Origin: JAFKKF01 sp035651055
GTDB taxonomy: Bacteria > Pseudomonadota > Alphaproteobacteria > Rhizobiales > Kaistiaceae
Length of the DNA: 54,521 bases
NCBI GenBank assembly: GCA_035651055.1
Contig: DASRGK010000087.1
Span: 1 to 54,521 of the forward strand
Direction of reading: 5' to 3'
Part shown: piece by piece, positions 35,146-43,975 of the stretch
Layout: every line of letters begins with the position of its first letter
Numbering within the stretch: the stretch's first letter is position 1
Notes under the pieces: model-generated
What the model saw: the letters and a program-made list of their open reading frames with translations, nothing else
Databases searched by the model: none
What the model was told of the DNA's origin: nothing
Position numbers and translations under genes: made by a program

Positions 35146-36521
35146 GGCCGCCGGCGCGAGATGACGAAGGACTCGTCGAGGAACCAGAGCCCGCCGTGCT
35201 TCTTCAGGACCTCGGCGGTGGCTTCCAGGTACTTGCCCGAGCGGACGACCTCGTCGAGCCTGTCGTCCTCGATCTGCGCCACGTAGATGGCGGCATTCCA
35301 GGCCGCAAACAGCGTCGACGTGCCGATCGGGCCGCTCACTTCGTTGGGCAGCGTGTGCATGTCGTAGCGGAAGATCGAGCGCTGATCGGAGTAGGCGTTG
35401 AAGTTGAGGTCGCGCCGGCCGTTGCCGAGCTCCGCCTTGACGGCGCGCAGGATCTCGTGGCGGTCGCTCCGGTACGGATTCTCGTCCGGCCAGATGCGGC
35501 GGATGATTTCCAGCCCCGGATCGTCGCCATGCGAGTGGATGCCGATCAGGCGGCCGCCCGGCCCGACGGCGCGGGCGAGCGGGCCGATGACGCGCTTTGC
35601 CTTGAACTCGGCCGGGATGCGCAGGCGATAGGGCTGCGAGGCGATGATGAGGTCGTAGTCGGCCTCCGCCTCGCCGAGCTTCGGAATGACATTGTCGAGG
35701 AGAAAGCGGTGGTCCTCGCGGTAGAGGACGAGAACGACCGGCCGTTCGTAGACCGGGTTGCCGGTGGCCGGGCTGGCGCGCGTCTGCCAGTTCTCGGCTA
35801 GGAAGGGAAAGAGCGCGTTGATCTGCTCGTCGAAATCGTGCCCGGCATTGCCGGCAAGCGCGACCTCGCGCCAGACGAGGCTCGCCGCCATCTGCGGCGA
35901 GCGCACGCGCAGCCACGGCGCCTCGGAGTAGAACATGTTGGTCAGCACGACCACGCTCGCCGGGTGCTCCATGAAGCGGTCGGGGAGCTTCTCCAGGGTC
36001 AGGCGGATGTCCTCGAGGCTGATCTCCTTGCCGACGACGTAGAAGGGCATGGTCGGATAGCGCGCGTGCATGGCGCGCATCACGCGGGTGAGGACGGTGC
36101 CGTCCCCCACCCCGGCATCGAACAGGCGCACCGCCGGCGGCCGCGGCCGGATGTTGGCGAGTTCGAGCGCGACGCGGTTGGCGACCATCGCCTTCTCTCC
36201 GCACGTGGTGACGAAGAGCAGGTACTTCTGGCGATTGTCGAAGAAGCGGAAGTTCCGGCGCGGCCCTTTCTCGACCTCCGAGATCGGCGGGGCCGGCGGC
36301 AGGCGCGCCGGACGGACGACCGAGCGGGCATTGGCGTCGACCGGGTGGGCGGCGATATAGGCGCGCAGGCGATCGAGCGTGATCGCGGTGATGCGCCCGC
36401 CGTCGCGCAGGCGCGAGATCAGCTTGCCATCATTGACCGCGAGCCGGCCGAAGGTCGACTCGGCGAGGCCGGCGGCCCGGCAGTAGTCGCCGACTTCGCG
36501 GAGAAGCTGGCTGGCATCCAT
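35142..36521 (-). CDS. HTH domain fused to a class I SAM-dependent methyltransferase
   Basis: 459 residues. Residues 1-58 form a small helix-turn-helix-like domain (LAESTFGRLAVNDGKLISRL, ITAITLDRLRAYI) otherwise found as a stand-alone regulator-like protein in Hyphomicrobiales. The remainder is a methyltransferase: VRLFDAGVGDGTVLTRVM (motif I, about 132-149), FYVVGKEISLEDIR, VVVLTNMFYSEAPWL and YDLIIASQPYRLRIP. The C-terminal part (IYVAQIEDDRLDEVV, GGLWFLDESFVISRR) is not familiar. Substrate unknown. It is translationally coupled to the MTHFR-like gene, so a folate-derived or SAM-linked methyl economy is the simplest guess. Confidence 0.85.
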   Translation of the reverse strand: MDASQLLREVGDYCRAAGLAESTFGRLAVNDGKLISRLRDGGRITAITLDRLRAYIAAHPVDANARSVVRPARLPPAPPISEVEKGPRRNFRFFDNRQKYLLFVTTCGEKAMVANRVALELANIRPRPPAVRLFDAGVGDGTVLTRVMRAMHARYPTMPFYVVGKEISLEDIRLTLEKLPDRFMEHPASVVVLTNMFYSEAPWLRVRSPQMAASLVWREVALAGNAGHDFDEQINALFPFLAENWQTRASPATGNPVYERPVVLVLYREDHRFLLDNVIPKLGEAEADYDLIIASQPYRLRIPAEFKAKRVIGPLARAVGPGGRLIGIHSHGDDPGLEIIRRIWPDENPYRSDRHEILRAVKAELGNGRRDLNFNAYSDQRSIFRYDMHTLPNEVSGPIGTSTLFAAWNAAIYVAQIEDDRLDEVVRSGKYLEATAEVLKKHGGLWFLDESFVISRRRP

Positions 36522-36747
36522 GCCGGAAGCGTACTCATGCCCATCTCGCGATCAACCACAAACCCGCCCATCGAGTAATGGGTAAACAGTGGGCAAGGAC
36601 CCTCCGACCCCCGGACGAATCCACAGGAATGCCAAGATTCTGTGCCGCGCTGACGGCATCCGAGGAACTTCGGGCGGGGGCCCGCGTTCTCGGCAAGTCT
36701 TACTGGCTTCTCTGCAGGCGCGGGAAGCTTCCCAACGGAGGTCGGAA

Positions 36748-37014
36748 ATGAAGCGGATGATCGCAATTTCGTTGGCCTTGATCGTGGCGGCGGGCAGCCT
36801 GTCGGGCTGCCTCGATACACGCGTTGGGCGAGCCACCACCAAGGGCGCCGTGATTGGCGGCGTGGCCGGAGGGCTGATCGGCGGGAGCGCCAAGGGCGTG
36901 CTCGTCGGGGGCCTGATCGGCGCCGGCACCGGCTACGTCATCGGCAAGACCGGCTACCGCTGCAAGAAGACCAACATCTTCGGCCAGCAATATTGGGGGA
37001 CCTGCCTGCGCTAG
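36748..37014 (+). CDS. Small lipoprotein with glycine-zipper region
   Basis: 88 residues from ATG 36748 with GGAGG upstream. The signal MKRMIAISLALIVAAGSLSGC ends in the lipobox LSGC, so Cys21 should be lipidated. A Gly-rich helix pair (GAVIGGVAGGLIGGSAKGVL, then GLIGAGTGYVIG) follows, as in the glycine-zipper/17-kDa-antigen-like outer membrane lipoproteins. The C-terminus has two more cysteines (RCKKTN...GTC) that could form a disulfide. It is followed by a terminator. Confidence 0.85.
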   Translation: MKRMIAISLALIVAAGSLSGCLDTRVGRATTKGAVIGGVAGGLIGGSAKGVLVGGLIGAGTGYVIGKTGYRCKKTNIFGQQYWGTCLR

Positions 37015-37042
37015 GCGCGACAAGCGTCTCCGGCAGCCCCGC

Positions 37043-37086
37043 ATCGGCCCCGCGGCGCCCTCCCCCGCTGCGGGGCCGATCTTTTG
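37043..37086 (+). terminator. Rho-independent terminator of the lipoprotein gene
   Basis: ATCGGCCCCGC (37043-37053) pairs with GCGGGGCCGAT (37070-37080), an 11-bp perfect stem, followed at once by CTTTTGG. It starts 28 bases after the lipoprotein stop codon. Confidence 0.8.
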
Positions 37087-37206
37087 GCGACGGCGATTGC
37101 CCTCCCAAATGCCCGCCGACGGCTACTCAAGCGCCGTCGGCTCATGTATCAACTGCGCCGACAGCGACCGGGGAAACCGGCGGGCAGCGCGAGGGAGGAG
37201 CGGGAC

Positions 37207-38202
37207 ATGGCATTCGAGACCCGGAAGCTCGGACGGACGAGCCTCGAAGTGACGACGTTCGGTCTCGGCGGCGCCACCCTCGGCGGCAACATGCAAGCCG
37301 TCCCCGATTCCGACGCCCGCCTCATCGCCATCGACGCCTACGATTACGGCGTCCGCTACTTCGACACGGCGCCCTATTACGGCTTCGGCAAGTCCGAGCA
37401 CCTGATGGGCGACGCGCTCCGCTACCGCGACGGCATCGTCCTCTCGACCAAGGTCGGCCGGCTTCTCAAGGCGCGGCGCAGCGCCCAGCCGATGGGCGAC
37501 TGGAAGCAGCCGTTCCCGAACGAATACTTCTTCGACTATTCCTACGACGGCGTCATGCGCTCCTACGAGGACAGCCTGCAACGCCTCGGCCTCGAGCGGA
37601 TCGACATCCTGCTCATCCATGACATCGACATATTCACCCACGGCGCCACCGTCCAGCCGCAGATGTTCAAGGCGGCGATGGAGGGCGCCTACAAGGCGCT
37701 CGACAAGCTGCGTGCATCGGGCGAGGTGAAGGCCATCGGCCTCGGCGTCAACGAGGCCAAGCCCATCGCCGACGCTCTCGCCTACGGCCAATGGGACGCC
37801 TTCCTGCTTGCCGGCCGCTACACGCTCCTCGAACAGGACCCGCTCGACACGCTCCTGCCCGCCGTCCAGAAGCACGGCGCCTCGATCATCGTCGGCGGCC
37901 CCTTCAATTCGGGCGTGCTCGTCGGCCGCGAGACCTGGAACTACACCAAGGCGCCGGAGCAGGTGATGAAGCGCGTCCGCGCCATCGCCGACGTGTGCGA
38001 TTCGCACGGCGTGCCGCTTCCCGCGGCGGCCCTGAAGTTCCCGCTCGCTCATCCGGCAGTGGCGAGCATCATTCCGGGGCCCCGCTCGACCGACGAACTC
38101 AACCAGATCTTCGGCTGGTGGGAAACGCCGGTGCCGGGAGGGCTGTGGAGCGACCTGAAGAATGCAGGGTTGATCCCGGCGCACGCCCCGGTCCCAGCCT
38201 GA
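37207..38202 (+). CDS. Aldo/keto reductase (aldose/L-fucose dehydrogenase-like)
   Basis: 331 residues from ATG 37207, preceded by GGGAGGAG. The catalytic tetrad of the AKR fold is visible as Asp and Tyr in YFDTAPYYGFGKSE (about 51-64), Lys in LSTKVGR and His in LLIHDID. The MRSYEDSLQRLGLERIDILL segment and the C-terminal PGPRSTDELNQIFGWW fit the aldo/keto reductases that include D-threo-aldose 1-dehydrogenase and pyridoxal dehydrogenase. It probably oxidises an aldose to its lactone with NAD(P)+, but the substrate is not certain. Confidence 0.88.
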   Translation: MAFETRKLGRTSLEVTTFGLGGATLGGNMQAVPDSDARLIAIDAYDYGVRYFDTAPYYGFGKSEHLMGDALRYRDGIVLSTKVGRLLKARRSAQPMGDWKQPFPNEYFFDYSYDGVMRSYEDSLQRLGLERIDILLIHDIDIFTHGATVQPQMFKAAMEGAYKALDKLRASGEVKAIGLGVNEAKPIADALAYGQWDAFLLAGRYTLLEQDPLDTLLPAVQKHGASIIVGGPFNSGVLVGRETWNYTKAPEQVMKRVRAIADVCDSHGVPLPAAALKFPLAHPAVASIIPGPRSTDELNQIFGWWETPVPGGLWSDLKNAGLIPAHAPVPA

Positions 38203-38227
38203 CGCCGACAGGGGTGGTCGAAGCCCG

Positions 38228-38848
38228 GTGCTGTTCTCCGAACTGACCGCCCTCCTGACGGTCATTGCCGTCGACCTCGTCCTTGCCGGCGACAATGCCA
38301 TCGTCGTCGGCATGGCCGCGGCGGGCCTACCGCCCGAACAGCGGCGGAAAGCGATCATCGCCGGCATCGCCGCGGCGGCGGCGCTGCGCATCGTCTTTGC
38401 GGTCTTCACCACCAAGCTGCTCGCAATCATCGGACTGACGCTGGCGGGCGGCCTGCTGCTGCTCTGGGTCGTCTGGAAGCTCGCCCGCGAAATCCTCGCG
38501 GAGCGGCGGGCCCGACTCGCCGACCAGGAGGCCCACGGGCTGGTCATTCCGCCCTCGAAGAGTCTCGGCCGGGCGATCACCCAGATCGTCGTCGCCGACA
38601 TTTCGATGTCGCTGGACAATGTCCTGGCGGTGGCGGGCGCCGCCCGGCAGCACATCGTCGTCCTCATCATCGGGCTGGCGCTCTCGGTCGCGCTGATGGG
38701 CGTGGCGGCGAGCGTCGTCGCCAACCTCCTCAAACGCTACTACTGGATCTCCTACGTCGGCCTCGGCATCATCGCCTACATCGCGGTGACGATGATCTGG
38801 GACGGCAGCCTCGAAGTCTTCGGTCCGCCGCATCCGCCGCCGGCGTAG
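38228..38848 (+). CDS. TerC/YjbE-family integral membrane protein
   Basis: 206 residues from a GTG start. Six to seven membrane helices are predicted, with the two paired acidic family motifs DLVLAGDNAIVVGMA (about 15-29) and ADISMSLDNVLAVAG (about 120-134), in which Asp-Asn pairs sit inside membrane segments. This is the TerC/YjbE fold, tied in other bacteria to manganese export or metalation of exported proteins. It begins 25 bases after the aldo/keto reductase and may be co-transcribed with it. Confidence 0.92.
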   Translation: MLFSELTALLTVIAVDLVLAGDNAIVVGMAAAGLPPEQRRKAIIAGIAAAAALRIVFAVFTTKLLAIIGLTLAGGLLLLWVVWKLAREILAERRARLADQEAHGLVIPPSKSLGRAITQIVVADISMSLDNVLAVAGAARQHIVVLIIGLALSVALMGVAASVVANLLKRYYWISYVGLGIIAYIAVTMIWDGSLEVFGPPHPPPA

Positions 38849-38857
38849 CGCCTCCGG

Positions 38858-39088
38858 CTACTTGTTGCGCAGGAAGGCCGCGCCGACCGGAAGCTCACGC
38901 ACGGCGAGGTCATCCTCCTTTTCCTCGGGATCGAGCGGCCGGGTACGCTTGTCGTCGGGGTCGAGGCTGGTGGCATCGGCGAGCGGATCAACCGGCTTCC
39001 CGTCGGCGCGCTCCTTGAGGCCCTTGGCCGCGAGGCGGCGTTTCTTCAGGATCTCCTCGCCCTTTTCCCTGTCGGTCATGTCAGCCAT
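38858..39088 (-). CDS. Small charged hypothetical protein
   Basis: 76 residues from ATG 39088, which has AAGGAGAG upstream. The sequence (MADMTDREKGEEILKKRRLA..., later LDPDDKRTRPLDPEEKEDDL) is highly charged, mostly helical or disordered, without cysteines or membrane segments. I recognise only a general similarity to small uncharacterised alphaproteobacterial proteins. It converges on the TerC gene with a 9-base gap. Confidence 0.65.
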   Translation of the reverse strand: MADMTDREKGEEILKKRRLAAKGLKERADGKPVDPLADATSLDPDDKRTRPLDPEEKEDDLAVRELPVGAAFLRNK

Positions 39089-39223
39089 GGCGATCTCTCC
39101 TTGTTCTCGCGCGAGGGAAAACGGCAGCGGCGGCGCCGCGGTTCCGATCCGGTTGACGGCACCGGGGCGCATCCCGATAAAGGCCCGCCGCCCGTCGCGG
39201 CCAAAACTTTCGGGGGAGAAATC

Positions 39224-39988
39224 ATGGCGCCGCTCTTCGACCTTACCGGCAAGATCGCGCTCATCACCGGATCGAGCCGCGGCATCGGAGCAGCGATCGC
39301 CCGCGGCCTCGCCGAGGCCGGCGCGACGGTCGTCCTCAACTCACGCAGCGCCGCCGATGTCGACCGGGCGAAGGTCGAACTGTCCGGCCTGAACCGGCCG
39401 GCCTACGGCTACGCCTTCGATGTCACCGACCAGAAGGCGGTCGCCTCCGCCGTCGACCGGATCGAGGAAGAGGTCGGGCCGATCGACATCCTCTTCAACA
39501 ATGCCGGCATCCAGCGCCGCGCGCCGCTCGAACAGGTTCCGGCGGAGACCTGGCGCGAGGTGATGGCCACCAACGTCGACAGCGTCTTTTTCGTCGGCCA
39601 GGCGGTGGCCCGCCACATGATCCCGCGCCAGCGCGGCAAGATCGTCAATACCTGCTCGCTGGCGAGCGAAATCGCGCGCCCATCGATCGCGCCCTACGTC
39701 ACCGCCAAGGGTGCGGTGAAGATGTTGACCAAGGCGATGTGCGGCGAGTGGGCGAAGCACAATATCCAAGTGAACGGCATCGGCCCCGGCTATTTCAAGA
39801 CGGAGCTGAACCGCGCGCTCTTCACCGACCAGGCCTTCGACGAATGGGTGCGCAAGCGCACGCCCTCGGGCCGGTGGGGCGAGGTCGAGGAACTGGTCGG
39901 CGTCGCTTTGCTGCTCGCCTCGCCGGCTTCGAGCTACATCAACGGCCAGGTCATCTACGTCGACGGCGGCCTGACCGCCGTCATGTAA
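39224..39988 (+). CDS. SDR family oxidoreductase (gluconate 5-dehydrogenase-like)
   Basis: 254 residues from ATG 39224. The NAD(P)-binding ITGSSRGIGAAIARGLAEAG is at about 14-33, followed by NNAGIQRRAPLEQVP near 88-102, the catalytic Ser region VNTCSLASEI and YVTAKGAVKM (Tyr and Lys of the active site). NGIGPGYFKTELNRALF and the C-terminal GQVIYVDGGLTAVM are features I link with gluconate 5-dehydrogenases and related ketogluconate reductases. Its last 8 bases overlap the convergent oxidoreductase gene. Confidence 0.9.
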   Translation: MAPLFDLTGKIALITGSSRGIGAAIARGLAEAGATVVLNSRSAADVDRAKVELSGLNRPAYGYAFDVTDQKAVASAVDRIEEEVGPIDILFNNAGIQRRAPLEQVPAETWREVMATNVDSVFFVGQAVARHMIPRQRGKIVNTCSLASEIARPSIAPYVTAKGAVKMLTKAMCGEWAKHNIQVNGIGPGYFKTELNRALFTDQAFDEWVRKRTPSGRWGEVEELVGVALLLASPASSYINGQVIYVDGGLTAVM

Positions 39989-40922
39989 GCGGCAGCGAGC
40001 GCTCCGGCAGGCCGGCCATCGCGCGGATTTCCGCGACCCTCTCCACGACCAGCAGCCCGTCCCCGGCCGGCGCGCGCGGCGGCGGACCGCCCGAGAGGTA
40101 GGCCAGAAAGGCCGCGACCTCGCGGCGGAGCGGCAGGTCGGCGGAAATCGGGATCCGCTCGGGATCGCGCCTGAGCCCGGCCCGCCGGCCGCCCGGCATG
40201 AAGAGGAGGTGGTCGGCGTAGGAATCGGCAAGCTGCGCCGCTCCCTTGTCGCCGACGACCACCACCGAGCGTTCGGTAAGCGGCTGGCTGGTCGCGACCT
40301 CGATCACCGCCCCCGGTCCGCCACTGCCGCCGAGGCGCGCCATCAGGTCGCATTCGCTCCGCCCGGCGACGGTTCCGAAGGCGCCCAGCACCGGCGGCAG
40401 ATGGCCGAGGATTTCGTGGACGATGGCGAGGTCGTGCGGCAGCAGGGTCCAAACCGGATCGACATCGGCATGCGACGTCCCCCAGCCGAGGCGCCGCGTG
40501 CGCACCGCGCGCACCGGCCCGAGTTCCCCGGAGACCGCCAGATCGCGGAGCTTCTCGACGCCCGGATGGTAGCGCCATTTGTCCATGACGAAGAGGAGGC
40601 CGCCCGCCCGATCGACGAGCCGGCGCGCGTCGGCAACGGAGTCGGTCAGCGGCTTTTCGACGAAGACCGGTTTGCCGTGGCCGAGGAGGGCGTCGATCAC
40701 CTCCGCATGCGTCGAGGTCGGCGTGGCGACGATGAAGCCATCGACCATGCCCGAAATCGCATGCGCGTCATTTCCGACGGAGGCCGCGCCGAGAGCGGTC
40801 AGCTCGTCCCGGCTGCCGCTCTCGCGGATGACGACATGAACCGCCGCACCGAGCTCCACCGCATCGCGGAGGATGAGCCGGCCCCAGGCCCCGGCACCGA
40901 CAAGCCCGATGGCGGCCGTCAT
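39981..40922 (-). CDS. Gfo/Idh/MocA-family oxidoreductase
   Basis: 313 residues from ATG 40922. The Rossmann motif IGLVGAGAWGRLIL is at 5-18 and the family signature FVEKPLTDS near 92-100. A putative catalytic histidine is in LLPHDLAIVHEIL. It likely oxidises or reduces a nucleotide-linked or free sugar with NAD(P). The start overlaps the stop of the RmlC-like gene by 4 bases, and together with the glycosyltransferase it forms a coupled sugar cassette at the end of a longer operon. Its 3' end overlaps the opposite-strand SDR gene by 8 bases. Confidence 0.88.
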   Translation of the reverse strand: MTAAIGLVGAGAWGRLILRDAVELGAAVHVVIRESGSRDELTALGAASVGNDAHAISGMVDGFIVATPTSTHAEVIDALLGHGKPVFVEKPLTDSVADARRLVDRAGGLLFVMDKWRYHPGVEKLRDLAVSGELGPVRAVRTRRLGWGTSHADVDPVWTLLPHDLAIVHEILGHLPPVLGAFGTVAGRSECDLMARLGGSGGPGAVIEVATSQPLTERSVVVVGDKGAAQLADSYADHLLFMPGGRRAGLRRDPERIPISADLPLRREVAAFLAYLSGGPPPRAPAGDGLLVVERVAEIRAMAGLPERSLPLT

Positions 40923-41491
40923 CGCGCCTTGCGAGCGGCGGCCGTGCGGTAGGCGTCGAGCATCGCGGCGTAACTGCCCGCGGCGGCATCGCGGGCGGAG
41001 AGGCGCGGCGAAGGGTCGGGCCATTCGAGCCCCAATTCCGGGCTGTCGAAACGGCAGCCGAGCTCGTCATCGGGATCCCAATAGGCGGTGACGCCGTAGA
41101 TATGCAGGCTCGGCTCGTCGAAGTAGAAGCCGTGCGCAACGCCAGGCGGGATGACCACGGCCTGCGGTGCGGCACTCTCCAGCCGCAGCAGGACCGAATG
41201 ACCCCGGGTCGGCGAATCCGGGCGGATGTCGCTGAGGCCGAGCAGCATCGAGCCGGCGACCACGGTCAGGTAATCGGTGTGGACTGCATGAACGTGGACG
41301 CCGCGCAGCACGCCCGGCCCACTCGACGACGCGTTCCACTGGACGGGGCGGAGATCGTCGCGCCAGGTTCCCCTAAACATCTCGACAAGCGAACCGCGCT
41401 CGTCGCTGTGCCGGACAAGCGGCCGCAGCACGACGCCGGCCGGCAGGTCGGAAGCAGCCGGCAGCCGGGTCGGGTCAAAATGCTTGCTCAT
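40919..41491 (-). CDS. RmlC-like cupin, probable nucleotide-sugar epimerase/isomerase
   Basis: 190 residues. The dTDP-4-dehydrorhamnose 3,5-epimerase pattern is clear: DERGSLVEMFR (about 30-40), VLRGVHVHAVHTDYLTVVAG with the active-site His, IPPGVAHGFYF, and the tail YWDPDDELGCRFDSPELGLE. It may catalyse epimerisation or isomerisation of a dTDP- or other activated keto-sugar. Genuine RmlC proteins have an LRGLHYQ motif; here it is LRGVHVH, so the reaction may differ. It overlaps the glycosyltransferase gene by 17 bases. Confidence 0.85.
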   Translation of the reverse strand: MSKHFDPTRLPAASDLPAGVVLRPLVRHSDERGSLVEMFRGTWRDDLRPVQWNASSSGPGVLRGVHVHAVHTDYLTVVAGSMLLGLSDIRPDSPTRGHSVLLRLESAAPQAVVIPPGVAHGFYFDEPSLHIYGVTAYWDPDDELGCRFDSPELGLEWPDPSPRLSARDAAAGSYAAMLDAYRTAAARKAR

Positions 41492-42764
41492 CGCGGGCCA
41501 GTTCCATTCGCAGCATGATCATTCCGATGCCGAGCCGCCGGTAGTCGGGACCGAGCCCGAGACGGACCGGCGTTTCCAGCGGCGCCGAGAAGCGGAACGC
41601 AATATAGCCCTGCCGCCGCCAAACCGGCTCGGGGATTGTGAAACTGTAGGTGAAAGGTCCGGGCTTGCGCTCGGCGCCCTCGAATACCGGCAGAGCGTTG
41701 GCCGTGACTGAAAATCGGGCAAGCGGCCTTTTGCGGCGTTCGACGAGATGCCTGGCGGTGACCGTGGCCAGCAAGTTGCCGGAGACGCCATCCGGCACCG
41801 GCAGAACGATCACCGCCGGGTCGGTCGATGTCCACGCACCCCATTCCTCCGCCGGAAAGAAACCCTGGTTCGGAAACGCGTGGGCGTCGCCGCCGTCCGC
41901 GAACGACAATGCCTGCCCGAGGGCGTAGGCCGGCAGGCCGTGGCGCCCCTCTTCGCCGGAGAGGCGCGCCGCCGCCTCTGCCCTGCCCTGTCGTCCGCGC
42001 GACACCTCGACATGCATCCGGTGGAGGAGCGGCTGCAGCCCCGACTGGATGAGGGCGAGGCGCCGTTCCGGGTCGGCGACAATCGCCGCGGCCTTCTCCA
42101 GTTCGGCGAGGCGCTGCTCACGCGGCCAGCCGCGCCGGGTGACCGAGGAGAGATGCAGGCCGGTCGGCCATTTGTACGAGACGTAGCGGCACCACGGCTG
42201 CTCGACGAACTGAAGCCAGAAATAGACATCGCTCGGCACGTCGCGCGGCGCCGGATGCCAGCCTTTGGGCAGGCGCCTGTACGAATCGAGGCGATGGGCG
42301 CCGCTTGCCAGCCCGAAGCCGGCCTCGAAGCGGCCGAGCCGGGCGACGCCATCCGGTTCGACCGCCGCGTCGAATACGCCGGTGAACACCCCGCCGTCGG
42401 GGTTGAACTCCATGAACATGGTGTGGGCGATGTCGAACCGTTCGAGGAGCGGGGCGAGGCTTTCGAGGTGGTTCGGGAACCACAGGTCGTCGTCGGCGAG
42501 ATAGGCGACGAAATCCGTCGTCAGGCCGTTGAGCACATGATGGCGGTGCGCTTCGCCGTGCCGCTCGCCTTTCGGGAAGGGCAGGAAACGCACGCGCCGG
42601 TCCCGCGCCGCGAGCTCGGCGGCGATCTCGTGGGTGCGCGGCGGCGAGCCATCGCCGACGATCACGATCTCGAAGTCCCGCCAGGTCTGGTTGAGGACGC
42701 TGCCGACCGAATGGATGAGCGTCTCGGCGTGATCGTGCGTCGGGACGATGACGGTGAAGCTCAT
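41475..42764 (-). CDS. Family 2 glycosyltransferase
   Basis: 429 residues. The GT-A nucleotide-sugar domain occupies roughly the first 220 residues: TVIVPTHDHAETLIHSVGSV at 4-23, FEIVIVGDGSPP near 31-42 and the metal-binding DDD motif in AYLADDDLWFPNH. The second half (about 220-429) is a separate region with beta-rich sequence that I do not recognise. No signal or membrane segment is visible. The sugar and acceptor are unknown. ATGA overlap with the CoA-transferase gene upstream indicates translational coupling. Confidence 0.86.
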   Translation of the reverse strand: MSFTVIVPTHDHAETLIHSVGSVLNQTWRDFEIVIVGDGSPPRTHEIAAELAARDRRVRFLPFPKGERHGEAHRHHVLNGLTTDFVAYLADDDLWFPNHLESLAPLLERFDIAHTMFMEFNPDGGVFTGVFDAAVEPDGVARLGRFEAGFGLASGAHRLDSYRRLPKGWHPAPRDVPSDVYFWLQFVEQPWCRYVSYKWPTGLHLSSVTRRGWPREQRLAELEKAAAIVADPERRLALIQSGLQPLLHRMHVEVSRGRQGRAEAAARLSGEEGRHGLPAYALGQALSFADGGDAHAFPNQGFFPAEEWGAWTSTDPAVIVLPVPDGVSGNLLATVTARHLVERRKRPLARFSVTANALPVFEGAERKPGPFTYSFTIPEPVWRRQGYIAFRFSAPLETPVRLGLGPDYRRLGIGMIMLRMELARDEQAF

Positions 42765-43975
42765 CGGGGCGAATGGACCCCGATCACGCCGGCAGCGCGC
42801 AACCGTTCGATCTGCGCCGCATCGTAGCCGATGTCGGCGAGGACGGCGGCAGTGTCGGCGCCGAGGCGCGGGGCTGCGCGTCGGGCGATAACCGGCTCGC
42901 CGGAGAGGAGGACCGGCGTCCGCACGGAGGGAACGGCACCATCCGCGCCGGGCAGGTCGACGCGCATCCCCCGCGCCAGCACCTGCGGGTCGGCAAAGAC
43001 CTGGTCGAGCGCATTGATCGGGCCGCCCGGAACGCCCGCGGCCGCAAGCCCATCGAGGAGGGGCTGACGGCGGAAGGGCGCGAGCCGCGCCACGAGCCGC
43101 GGGATCAATGCCGCCCGGTTCTTCACCCGTTGCTCGTTGGTGGCATAGGCGGGGTCCTCGGCCAGCTCCGGCGCGCCGATCACGCCGCAGAATTTGCGGA
43201 ACTGGGCGTCATTGCCGACGGTGACGACGACATGGCCGTCGGCGACGGCGAAGACCTGGTAGGGCACGATGTTGGGATGGGCATTGCCGAGACGGTGCGG
43301 CGGCGTGCCGGTGACGAGGTAGTTCATCGCCTGGTTGGCGAGCACGCCGACCTGGACGTCGAGGAGCGATATGTCGATGTGACGCCCCTCCCCGATCCGC
43401 GCCCGCTCGGCAAGCGCCGCCTGGATCGCGACGACCGCGTAAAGGCCGGAGAAGATGTCGGCGAAGGCGACCCCGACCTTCTGCGGCTCGCCGGCGGGAT
43501 CGCCGGTAAGGTCCATGATCCCGCCCATCGCCTGGACGAGGAAATCGTAGCCGGGGAGATCGGCATAGGGGCCGGTCTGGCCGAACCCGGTGATCGAGCA
43601 ATAGACGAGCCGCGGGTTGACCGCCTTGAGGCTCGCATGGTCGAGGCCGTGGCGGGCAAGACCGCCGACGCGGAAATTCTCGATGAGCACGTCAGCCGAC
43701 GCGGCGAGGCGGACGACGATGTCCCTGCCCTCGGGCTTGCCGAAGTCGACGGCTACAGAACGCTTGCCGCGGTTGCAGGAATGGAAATAGGCGGCATCGG
43801 CGCCGCCGTCGGCGTAGCGGACGAACGGGGGACCCCAGCCGCGCGTGTCGTCGCCGGCCGGGCTCTCGACCTTCACCACGTCGGCGCCGAAATCGGCGAG
43901 GAGCTGCCCCGCCCACGGACCGGCAAGGATGCGGGCGAGTTCCACCACCTTCACTCCGGCAAGCGGTGCGGTCAC
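42761..43975 (-). CDS. Class III (CaiB/BaiF) CoA-transferase, possibly glutarate-related
   Basis: 404 residues from a GTG at 43975 that overlaps the stop of the membrane-protein gene (GTGA) and has GGAGG at proper distance; an adjacent GTG at 43978 is also possible. Family landmarks are VKVVELARILAGPWAGQLLA (about 9-28), GADVVKVESP, NRGKRSVAVDFGKPEGRDI, VLIENFRVGG and PGYDFLVQAMGG with the catalytic Asp. The glutaryl-CoA dehydrogenase gene in the same operon suggests a role like mammalian SUGCT, which activates glutarate from succinyl- or hydroxymethylglutaryl-CoA. That link is inference. Confidence 0.9.
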   Translation of the reverse strand: MTAPLAGVKVVELARILAGPWAGQLLADFGADVVKVESPAGDDTRGWGPPFVRYADGGADAAYFHSCNRGKRSVAVDFGKPEGRDIVVRLAASADVLIENFRVGGLARHGLDHASLKAVNPRLVYCSITGFGQTGPYADLPGYDFLVQAMGGIMDLTGDPAGEPQKVGVAFADIFSGLYAVVAIQAALAERARIGEGRHIDISLLDVQVGVLANQAMNYLVTGTPPHRLGNAHPNIVPYQVFAVADGHVVVTVGNDAQFRKFCGVIGAPELAEDPAYATNEQRVKNRAALIPRLVARLAPFRRQPLLDGLAAAGVPGGPINALDQVFADPQVLARGMRVDLPGADGAVPSVRTPVLLSGEPVIARRAAPRLGADTAAVLADIGYDAAQIERLRAAGVIGVHSPR

